DNA from: Crotalaria pallida
Taxonomy: Eukaryota > Streptophyta > Magnoliopsida > Fabales > Fabaceae
DNA length: 64,000 nucleotides
Assembly (NCBI GenBank): GCA_037953625.1
Contig: CM075655.1
Span: 72,071,501 to 72,135,500, forward strand
Direction: 5' to 3'
The stretch's first letter is position 1. Every line of letters starts with the position of its first letter. The translations under genes were made by a program, and so were the position numbers. Positions 1 through 12,300 of the stretch are shown here, piece by piece. The notes beneath the pieces are model-generated. The model did not search any database. It was not told the DNA's origin and saw nothing but the letters and a program-made list of their open reading frames with translations.

Positions 1-35
1 CAATTTTGAACTTGAAAAGTTGATAACTTCCATAC

Positions 36-3000
36 TGTAATAAATTGCGCAGGATCATCGAGACTTGATGAGCCCAGAATAACTTCCCTCTTCAGCTTGC
101 CAGTAAGCTTGTGGCAAACCCTAAGCTGATGTTTAAAACAATATATCAGACCCAAAAAAAAAGCTGGAGTAAAGAGAATAAATCTGGCAAACTCATTTTA
201 TCAAAATATTATTTAAACCTCGGATCTGGTTGCTCCACCAACAATGAAAATAAATATCCGCTGCCCCATCTTCTTGAAATCACTGGATGCATGTTTGAGC
301 ACCGAATCGCTACACGGCAGCAGGAAAATTTGAGAATTAAATGTGAGTTTTGGAATGGCAATTCCCATAAATACAAGGTACTATGTTAGTCCCCTAAAAA
401 TTATCTACACAAGCTTATGAAGTCTACACAACTCAGAAGTGACAAATATGGTTAGTCACAATAGAGGGAAGGGAACAGCATTCATGGATGAAGTGAAAAG
501 TATAAACTGATGTCATTAGAAGTATTTATCATATAAGTGACTCGCATTGGGGAAGAAAGAAAGTAAAACCTTGAATATCCATCATCAGAACCTCGAGGTC
601 GAGCCCAAGTAGGTGTGCGCCTTGATCTCATCGAATGAGCAGGAGGATTATGAATTACTGATCCAGCATAAGGTGTACCATGGAAAGTTGGACTTGGATC
701 ATTTAAACACGGATAGTCTTCGTTTGACAATTCATTTTTGCTGACTTTTTCAATGAGTTCCTGAATGAAACGCCATCAACTTGTCACGCACAAGGCATGC
801 AACCAATCAAATCACTATACGGTTAATCAAACGTTGATCGTTTCTTACAAATAAAAAATGTCATGGCACGGAAAAATGGATTTCTTTTATTTTCTTAATA
901 TTACAATGGGATCAAAGAATGTAACAGCAAATAACTGCTTGCCGAGTACCCTACTCTTTGTTAACCAGCAAATTTACAACATGAATGTAGCTGAAAACTT
1001 CAGACAACTAACTACATCTGGTTCTTTAGACACTAGAGAAAAACCATAATGTCATCTATTACAAAAAGTTAATTTAAAACGGAAAGACATAAAAAAATTG
1101 TTCAATAGTGGCCATGCATATGCTATTCTCCCCATTATATTTTCATAATATTAAAAACATATTTTAAGTGGGAAAATAGTATTAGCTTGTACCTCTATTA
1201 TAGGATAAAAGCGTGATAGCTGCCATGTCTCCTCTTCACCAGAACGATCTTTCCTTGCTGCACGCTTTTTCTGACAACTTAAAGAAAAACTTTTCAGAAA
1301 TTAGGGAACACTGAAAAATACACATATTTAAATTGTACATTAACATTACCTTGTGGATATCGAACTTAAGAGCCAAAGCACCCGTCAAAGATTTTTTGGT
1401 GGTATCTGGGGCTCCCCCAAGCATTCTCAGATTATTTACAGCAATCATATCCTCATTTGTCAACCTTGCTACCTGAAAGGCATTTGAAAGGTAAAAATAT
1501 TATAGCACCATCACAACTGTGAAGAAGCAGATTGGCAACAGTATATTTATTCTGACATATTAATTGAACAGAAAGTGTCAACATAGTTGACACCAAGCTT
1601 AAAGAAACTACACCTTCATCAAATTCAGACCCTTTTCTCCCTCCATTTTCTCAGGATAAATGGCTGCAAGAATCATAATTAAGCGCAACTTATTTTCACG
1701 AGTTGTATCCTGCATGAAAATAGCGCATAAAATAAAATTTAACAGATGAAAAGGCAAAAAGTTTTATTCGAATTTCACAATACAAATCCTGCAATAAAAA
1801 GTTCACTTATTCTTAACTGCACTGACTAGATGTAAGGTACACCCTTTTCTTTTCCCATCATCGAATTGCTTACCTCTTTTGTAGTCAAAAATTTGATCAC
1901 CTCTTTCATTCCTGCATCGCCAAAAACAAGATCTTGCTCCAGCTGCCCAAGTTCCCGAAGATCAGACTCCCTAATGATTCTGTTAATTTTCCCTGCAATC
2001 TGGACAAAGAAGCCAAAGTCAAACATTTATAAATGTGAAATCCATGACCATAGTTAGCTCCACCATCATAATTAACTCATTTACACAGATTTAAACTTTA
2101 ATGTCAATCAATTGCTAAAGAAAGAACTAAGTTTCAGAGATGTCCAATAAACTTGAGTACAATAAATAGAAGCAACTGAAATTTTCAAAAGGTGTCCATA
2201 TCTTAAAAAAAATACCAGAGATATTCAAAAATTCATCACTACTAGTTCTTATTAAGTTAGTTATTGATCCATGCACTGGCAAAATACAAATGAATCATCG
2301 TAGTGCTAAATGGAAACACTCCTCTAAAGTGAATTTGTCTGTAAAGTGAATTTGTCTGTAAAGTGAGCACGGGTGTATCCTCAGCCTTTTGGGATGCAAA
2401 GAAAGTTTTTCCCCTTTCTAAGTGAACAACGCATTCACCCAACAAAAAAAAGTAGTGCCATTACTTATGGTGAATTATGATGTCACCTTCCATTCTTTGT
2501 TTTTAATAGGGAGGTGGTAGTAATGGCAAAAACAATGCTAAATTAAGTGCCCAACTGATCAATCTACATGCAATTAAAAATATGGCACTGAGTGTACAAG
2601 AATATTTTTTCTCGAGGGCATACCAGACTATACTACTATAGGCCTCTTTTAGGAAGCTTCCAAGTGAAGATAGCATATATTTTTTATGTAAACCATATCA
2701 TACAAAAATTACAATTACTTATGGCATCACGAGTGCATTACAAAAGAACTAACCTCTACATGGAGGGAGAGCTTATCAATTTGTTCACTGTATTGAGGAA
2801 GAGCTTGAACCATCTTTTGTAAGTCCCTTGTCGACATTTCACCACTACCTCTATAAATAAAATGCAAAGTTGTGTGAAGCTTATGATGACATAACTAGAT
2901 GAATGAATAAACATTTCCATTTCAGCAACTCCAGATCTACATTTCATTATGAAAAGCACAACTATTTCATATGACCATAAAATAGCTTCTTATTTGTTAT

Positions 3001-6000
3001 CTAATCAAGAGCCTGATCATTTTACACAACAATAGAGGTATATGTTAGAGATAGCCATAAAAAATAAAGATTTAAGGGTCCGTTTAGTGGTCACGATATG
3101 ATAGATAGCAGGAGCCCAATAGCTCTTAATCGTGTCCACTGCTTGGGTTGAGGGGGAAAACTGCACTATCCTATCTTGCTCATTCGTAACCCAGCTCCCC
3201 CCATGGGATAGATATTACACTAGGAGGACAAGATGGGCTAGGTCAATAGGATGGCCCAATCCTACCCTACTGTCTCTCCAAACACTGGATTGCAACACGA
3301 TAGGACAGAATATCATTTCCTGTCCACCAAACAAACCCTAAATGAGTACATGTCAGCCATGCAAAATCCTAATGTCAGATAAATTACTTGAGTATGAGAA
3401 TATCAAAAAAAAAAAAAAAAAAAAGTTTATAGTACCCTTTATTCATTGCTTTTCAAATTCAAAGGTCATATTTCTCTTAATCAATCATGTTTGTCTAGTC
3501 TAGTATCCATTTGTATTATCTCTCTTTTTGCATCCATGTGGTTGTCGCATAAAGAATAGCATTATGAGGGACTATCTTTGGTTAGGGGTTAATGGGATTA
3601 GTATAACACTGGTTTAGAAGAACAATACTTTAGCAGCTAAATGGCTTTGGCGCTTTCCTTTACGGTCAACTTCCTTATGGAATCAAGTGATTCGTAGTTA
3701 GTATGGTTTGCATTCAAATAGGTCAGATGTCAAGTATGCAGCTAATGCTTAGCAGTTCACAAGCTAATCCACGGAAATTTATCTTCCAAGGTTATGCTTC
3801 CTTTAGATCTCATATTTCCTTGAGTTTAGGTGATGGCTCTCATGTTAACTTTTAGGAGGATCTTAGGGCAGGTAATGCCCCTATACGTTGAATTTCCTAG
3901 GCAAACTTCTTGTCTATGAATAATGCTCCAATTTTTCAGTTCTATCCATCTTCTATTTTTGGGAGTTAGCTTATCCCAAGGAATTTGCATGATAGAGAAA
4001 TTAGAGTCACAAAATCTATTGTTGGATTCATTTCACTTATAATCCAAATAAGAGGATATATTCTCTTGACTCTTCAGGCTTATTTTATTGCAAATCCTAT
4101 GTCCAGTTAATCACTTCCCCTAAAAATGTTTATTTCCTTTTGGATAAGCCTATCTGGAAATCAACTGCTCCCCATAAGGTGGAAAACAGGGCTTAATAGG
4201 ATTAATACGGATGATTTGCTTCAAATTCAAAGACCTCTAACAGCTTTGTCTCCTAACTAGTTATGTGCATATCTAGTTATAAAACTAGTTCTCATTTGTT
4301 TGTACATTGCTCAGCGATTTCCTTTCCCTGGAATAACTTGTTTAGTGTCTTTGACGAACGGGGGGTTTGCCCCATGGATTTACAGAAGTCCTTGAGTATC
4401 AATTTTATAGGGGGTTTGGCTCTACCAAAGATGCTAAAATGCTTTGGCAATGTGCTCACTCCACCGTTCTTTGGAGCATTTGGTTGGAACGACATGTAAG
4501 CACCTTTATAGGGTGATGGTCATCTCGAGTTCATTTGGGACAGAATAGTTTTCTAAGCTTCTTTGTGGTGTTCTGCTCGGTGTTTTCTAACCTTTATATA
4601 TTGAGTATTTCTAATACTCTAGCTTTTGTACAGTTCTCTTATCTTTTAATATATTCTTCTATGAAAGAAATTTAAAAGCTATTTTAAATTTTAAAATAAT
4701 GTAGGGAGGAAATATTGTAAAAGCACTCCCAGGATGGATTTCCAGAGGGATGGAACTACAGTTAATGGTGCTAGAAGAGACCAAGATTTCATTTGAGTTG
4801 GGTCACCAAACAAGTTCAAACTAGTCAAGTTACACATCACACAGTGCAAACATTATTTTAAAATGATATCCGAAATAGCTATTTAGTATTTACAATAGAT
4901 TTGGGTGTTAAAACCTGCCTATGTTGTGCTTATGCTATACATAGCTGGTCCTAAGCTCGGATAAAAGGTAAAGGTTGTGTCAGGCAATTGGCAGCCAGTG
5001 TAAAACTTCGTAGAATCTTAATGATATGGATCAACGATGTTATAAAGTTAATGCAAGGTCGTTGCCTGGAAGCAATGCTCTGTATGGCTCGAGTATAGTA
5101 TCAAAAGAGCAAGGGCCGCAGCATCACCGCATGGATGTAGTGAAAAATAAAGAAGAATATGGAGATAAATGTTTTATCAAAGGATATGATTTATGATAGA
5201 CCTTTATAGCGTCGTTTGATCCCATGTAGCCGACCCCACCTAGTGGGTCAAAGGCTTGGTTGTTGTTGTAATATATTTGCGTGTTAAGTGGAGGTGTGAC
5301 TAAATATTTAATTAATGACAACAGACTAAGAGCAGCATCGATACACCATGAAAAAAGGAGGGAAAAAAAGAACTTTCCAACATGGCGAGACAAAAAGTTG
5401 AGCATCAAAAACTAAAATTAACATAACTTCTCAAATGATAAAGCTTTTAATAAGAATTACAAAAGAAGGCAAATGTTTGTATCTCCAATATTGATCAAAC
5501 CATTACTTCAATTAGTTTAGAATCAATACCCTCTTACATCATGTTTGGAAGGAGAGGAACACTAGAATTTTTCACCAAAGATAAAGAAATCCAAACCAGG
5601 TATTGCAGGAAATTCAAAGTGAACTAGCAGTTAGAGCATTCCAATGCTACCTTGATTTTAGGAAATGGCAAACTCTACACTTGTTGAGAGAATGAGAGCT
5701 GAACATTGATTAATTGGAAGTTGTAACCTCTATATTTTGGTTCTGAGTTGTGCTTTGGGGTTTAACCCTTCCTAGAAGGTACAGCCCTTTTGCTCAACTT
5801 ATCTTTTGTATCTTAAAAATTTTGCTTGCTGGTAATAGATTTACTTTTTATCTAAAAAATATCCTCTTACATGACATCATAATGCCATTAATGAAAATCT
5901 CAAAGAAAATTATCACTAACCTTGAACCATGTTGGATTTGTGCAGCTTTGTTCTTTGAAATAAAGCTGGTCATCTTCTCATGCAACCGTTCACTAGCCTG

Positions 6001-9000
6001 GCAAGGCCATCAATATCAAAAGGTATTCATGTTGCTTAAATGTTAAATAGTAAAGATGATCCTAGATGGTAGATCCTAAAGAACCCTGAATACTAAATAG
6101 TTAAAGCAGAACATACATCTGCAATATGTGCATGACGAAGTTCAAGCCATATAGGATCATGATCCTCCAAAAGAACCTCTTTTTTCTCAGGTGGACCACC
6201 ATTCTTTCCAGGAACCTTAAGAACACAGTAAATTTGTGTCATATACAAGAGAGTGGACAAAACAATTCAGCACAAAGAAAAAAATAAAGTGCAGAAGTTA
6301 CCTCATGAACATATTTATTTCCTTCCATATTCAGCAAATCATGGCACATGGCATCATAGGTCCATTCATGTATCACAGGAGCAATCTACACATCCAAAAT
6401 AGTATCATAATTATAAGCAACATGATAGAGCATGTTAAAATAATATAACAAGCACATAACCTACAAATAGAAATAAGAAACCTGATCAACAGTTCTATCA
6501 ATGATGAGCAACTCGCAGGTCTCACTCTGAGGAAAATTAGGTATACTTTTTTTATATTTCATAAGACAGTCCCAGACACCCGCAGCAAGCTTGGTAGGAA
6601 TAAGATCGCGGAATGTGGTCATTGTGGTTGCATCTAGGGACTTGGCAGCACGAAAGCGAACAAAAGGAAATTCCTAGAGAAATATTTACATGATTCAGAA
6701 GATTTGTCAATCATCAACATTTAAACAAGCTTGCTACAACTTTTATCTTCCTATCAGAGTTAAAAAGCATTTACTACTTACTCTTAATGATGCAAAAACT
6801 GTAGCAACCCGAGTAGCCATCACATTTAAACAAGCAACAGCTTTACGATTATTCTCCTCCTCTCCAAACAGATCCTCTAGAACTCTCTCATTGTTTGTGA
6901 TGAAACCCTGTATTAACATGATAAGATTCACACACCACAAAAATAAGGACATCAAACAATGGGATGATGAGAAGATTAGAAACATTCCTAATGAGCACAT
7001 TCAATTAAGGTCGGTAAATTCACCTTAAGGGAATGAATATCAACAAGCAGGTTTCTAGCATGTTTGGTTTCACTTTGGCATACCCCTCAAACGTGATTCT
7101 GGCCAAAAGCTACAACTAGTAGCATTGGGCTAGAAGTGATTCTGAAGTTCCCCAAACGTGAAATCAAACATGCTATTCATCAACCTGCAATTCCAGTGTG
7201 GTTCCGACTCACATTAAAAAAATATTCAAACCCAAATTTCCAACCACAAAAAAGTTCACACAACAATCTGCATTGCGATGACCACAATGCCTACAATCAT
7301 TGCGGCCACAACCAAAAAGTTGTGATGTTGTAAGATTAGAAACTTACTAACACTGACTACTAAAGGGAAGAAAATAATTATATTCATATGAACAAAAGAT
7401 GATATGCACAACCGACAGCAAGTGAAAAAAAGTTCAACCACATACCTGACTGTCAATGGCAAAATACTCCAAATTCATCTGCATAATGTCAAGCGAGGGG
7501 AAAAAAGACAATAAGCAAATTATGGAAAAAAAATTTGAGGAAAATACCAATTTAAGCACAATATAGATCCTAGATTAGAAAATAAAATAAAATAAAATAA
7601 AAATCACCTCTCTCAAAGCACCTATGCGAGGCAACACCTTTGCATCTTTCTTAATTTCCATAACCAATTCTCTGGGAATCGGTGAGCTAAAGAAAACAAA
7701 TGCCCTACAAGAACAATGGATAAAACAGGACTGAAACTGATAACTGGAAGTCAAGATGAAATTGCAAAGACTGGAGATGATATAAAGATAACATACTTCC
7801 TGTATAAAGGTGTCCTTCCAGACATGTCTGACAGAAACATAATTACACTGCCAACAAAAATGAAAAAAGAAAATCAACAAGTATGGACCAATATCTCGTA
7901 ACATACAAGAAATAACAGACCACCAGGAAATCAGCCTCTAATTCTAAGATTCATGTTTACTGTTAACAGTCTACGAGCATTCTCAAGTTAAGGTTCGATA
8001 ATTCATTCAATATGCCACAAACATAGGAGAGTACGTACTTCTCTCTGGTTGGCTGGATGAAGTATATAGCATCCATGGCGGGCAATGGCTGCCTTCGCTT
8101 GAATATGTCTTCAACCACTACAAAAAGAACAGCAATGTCTCATCAAAACGTTTCAAAAATTATTTTCATCTATAGTCAACGTCGTATTAAATAAATCCAA
8201 CATTAATAGTTAGAATAGTATTTTTAATGAACTGGTTGGTTAGAGCATAGTAAAACTTGGAGGATAACAGGTGATTAAAGCATAATAGCTTAAACTTACA
8301 ATTATGAAAACAATCAAAGTTACAATTACATTTCTTAAGGCACAAAACTAGCATCAAATCTTAATACCAGCTGGCAGCTAATGCTAGATGGAAAGGGAAA
8401 GAATGGGAAGGAAATAACTCCCCTTGTTTGGAAATTGGAAGTATAAGTATTTATGAAAGGGGAATGGACTGTGAGGATCCATTAAAATTTACTTTTTGTT
8501 ACCCTCCAAGGTTGGGTGTTATGACGGGAAATAACAGTGCTTTTATTTTTAAAACCTTTTATTTACTTTTACCCCATAAATTGAGTTACTTAATTTTAAA
8601 TTTTTTAAATTACAACCCTTTGCCTTCCCCTCTTCTTCCTAGTTAATATTCCCAACACAGGGAACACAACTCTTTTCCATTCCTTACCTTTCCATTTTAT
8701 TTCATCTCTTCTCTTTTCCATTTCATTTATCACTTAAACTTACAAATATAGCCTTATTATCAAAGTACCAAAACAACCAGTCTATTAGAAATACCAATAA
8801 GTTTCTTACAACAAAGAGAAAACAAATAAATACTAAATAGTCCATAAGAATTTACAGTTCAATTAGTCATTTCACAGAGACAATGATAAGTTATTAAATG
8901 TTAGTTTAATTGTCGGTCCAAGTTCTAAGTTTCTATCAACCAAGTATTTCTAAGTTATGAATGAAATATCAATATCAGAATTTAGTTAGTCAAGATTCAG

Positions 9001-9278
9001 ATTTCTTCCAAGAGTTCAATTGTTATGTAAAAAGGATTTGATAGATTGCATAGTTGAGCAAATAAATGAAATCACATAGCTTCATTCACAAGTCCTATTT
9101 TAACTCAACACAGTTACAACTTACAAGAAAGTTTCAGACTACCAAATATCGGATCAGATCCCAAGTCTTTCTAGGAGATCCTCTTCAACATGTAATTAAA
9201 ATCTTTGTATACTTTTTTGAACAGTTTTAGACTCTAACTAATAACCAACATAAAATTGCCCAAGCTTATTTCAACCAC

Positions 9279-9320
<42 letters not shown>

Positions 9321-12300
9321 CACGCTTAACAGACTTTCAATATCTTGAATACTGAATAGCATATATTCTGATCAAAATTTTTGGAGCATAAATTACTTCA
9401 ATTTTTCATTTGACCATCACAGAATCAACCCAGATGGCATAAAAACCACAAAAGTCAGGTCAGATAAAAATTATACTAGAAAATCTTTCATTGTCTGTGG
9501 AAAGAAGAAAAAAGAACACTCAAAAACCAATCCTGTCATTCTTACATGAAACACTTTCATCAGTGATATCAGCCATCTTGCAAGAGTGAGACATTATCTT
9601 TACAGTAAGTTTGTCCATTATCAGTACCTGCAGGCAAGCAACCCAAGAACCAATACAATATTAAAATATGGTAAAAAGTTAAAGGATAACGCATTTCACA
9701 GTTTTCAACCTCAAACATGTTTCTCAAAGGCGAAATGAATGTGCGTGTGTGGAGCACAAGGAATCATCCTATACAAAGGCACATAAGAAAAATACAGAAA
9801 AAATGGAAGGATGATGCAAAAGCTCAAAAATTAATCTACATTTCTAAAAAGGAGACTACTCTCTCTATGTGAGCAGAACACAAAATGAATCCCCAAAAAA
9901 TTAATTTTATTCCGCAGCAGTAATAAAGACAGGCAATAAGGAGTTTGTCCCCTTAAACTGCACAGTGCCATATTCTCCTCCTTAGATTTAAATAAAAAGA
10001 CTCACAAAGTCAATGCCCAATCTCCAGACACTTTGTCCCCAAACTCAATGGCTCTCTCTCTCCCCAACGATTCTTAGAATGGACCTACAAACTGAAGCTA
10101 TATAACAGACTATCTGCACTTAACTATTTATTAGTGAAGTTCAAAAAAATGAGGCATAATCATCACATTAATGGCACATTATACCTTCCATGTTGATTTT
10201 GAATCCCCAGTTTTCGCTGACCTGAGCATTTCATATAATAATCCTGTATCAAATTTCAATACACAGAAAATAAATGAGAACATATGATCAGAAAACAATT
10301 GGTCATGGTTAAATCTTAAGACACTGGCTGTTAAAAGATAAATGGAAGAAAAAGAAAACATGATAGGGCACAATCCTCACAAACAGTAAAGAAATTGATA
10401 TTTCATGTAAGGTAATAGATTGATCTCTCAATTCCTTAAAGAACTTTGCAAAAGATTTAGGGGTGATTTCGTTCATCTTGAACTTTCCCTCCCCTCCTCT
10501 TTTTTGGGGGACCAAACAAGAATTACAGATAGAGAAGCAAATAAGTGACATTATAGCAGACAAGAAGACAACCTACTAAACGGAAAAGACACATAAGCCA
10601 GCTAACAGGGAAGACACAAACTAATCAAAGCTTGCCAGTTCCCTACTTCCTTACATGTCTGCTAAAAAGACCGTTCTAAAATAATCATGAGCTTTGCATT
10701 ATTAGGAGACTAGGAAGAACACTTTATCCCATAAAAGAGCTAATGGCAAGAATCTATTCTGAAACTCTATCATTTCTCTCCAACCATAAACGTCAAGTAG
10801 TGTAGTAAAGCACAACTTTAGTTTTCCCACGACCTCTGAAATGACACTCCGGGAAGTGTTCCAAACTCGCATGAAAGTAGTCAATCCTGGTAGGATCCCG
10901 CGATCACCATTTCCCATCGCAGTTTACCATGGTGCTGAGATGGGATTTGCTATTCCATCCCATATTTCAATCCCGGCTATCCCAACTCCAAATCCAGACT
11001 GAGATCCCGGTTTCCCAATGGGATCTCGCTAGGAAAAGGAGGACGGGGTTAAAACCCCATTTCGCTGTCATTTTTAAAATATTGAGTCCCTTTGTTTGGG
11101 ATCTTTTGGTCATTTCAACAAACCCATGAACCTAATTTGAACAAAAAGACTTAGGTGAGCAGCACTCGACCCATTTGAACAACTGGACTTTGGGTGAGCA
11201 GCTCTCATCCCCCAAACCCTTCTCTTTCCGAGCTTCTTTTTCCGGTGACCGGCTCTCTCTTTCTGGTAACATGCTTGTCTTCCTCTTATCTTCTGCTGTT
11301 TCGGCAACTTCTTCTGCCTCTTCAACCCTGCGACTTCTTCCTCTTCTTCAACCCTGCAACTTCTTCCTCATATTCAACCCTGCAACCTTGTGAGCCATTA
11401 GCAATGGGGTCGCCACCACCATGAGCAATCAACCTTCCTCTTCCCTAAATTATTTTGAATTCTTATAATAGACTAGTAGCCTAAGCCTATTACTTGGTAC
11501 TTACATTTAAGCCTTAGAGAGGCTTAATTCCTTAAACATATTTCACTTATATAATTATATTGGACTTTTGAGCTACTTAGTAGTTGCTTTTATTATATTT
11601 GAGTTATGCCATTGATTATGAGCTTATGCCTTTAATTTTGTGTATTTTTCTATTTTTTGGCCTTTATATGTTTATAGTATAAATTGTTTATTTTGCTTCC
11701 CTAAACATCTCAATCCTGGCCATCCCGCTATTGCATTTTTGGGGTCGGCTGAGATGCTCTAGGATCTGAGATTTACGTGAACAGATCCAACATTAAACAA
11801 AACATACCAAACAGCCCACACCACAAATATCGGGCAGCTTGACGGTGTAAAAAAGAAGGCTGCAAGTCTCAAAATAAAAGAAACACATAAAACCAACATT
11901 TTGGGGAGAGAGAACTGTGTATTCATCATCCAGTAATAATAAATTATTAGTGTTAATCCTATTAAGCTAAGTAGTCCAAATGAAAGACTTCACATAAGAG
12001 GGAGGCTTGGACTTGGAAAGGAAAGTAGCAAGGAGAAAGAATGTAGGCAAAAGAGTTAGGGAGCAAAATAGTTTTTCCAAGAATACACGCCAAGGAAGTC
12101 TAAATTCCAAATAGAGTTAGTAAAACAATCCAGAACATTGCTTCCGTTAAGGTTTCTTAAGAAAATAGAGCTTCAAAGGGATGATAGAATTCCTCAAAGG
12201 ATGGTCCATAAGTATTACTTCCTCAAATAGAGCTTTAAGCATTTCCTCTTTTATACATCTTAGATCATTTCTGTCTGCCATATTTCCATAGGTCCATGAA

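Noticed and set aside
8388..8700. Possible MITE in SEC1 intron 3 with TGGAAAGG..-like ends
   Set aside because: The inverted ends are low-complexity GGAAA/TTTCC runs and no target duplication was found.
10870..11790. Possible DNA transposon in SEC1 intron 1 with short hairpins such as GAGATCCC/GGGATCTC (11001-11027)
   Set aside because: GGGAT/ATCCC motifs recur at both ends, but I could not define termini or a duplication, so no element is called.
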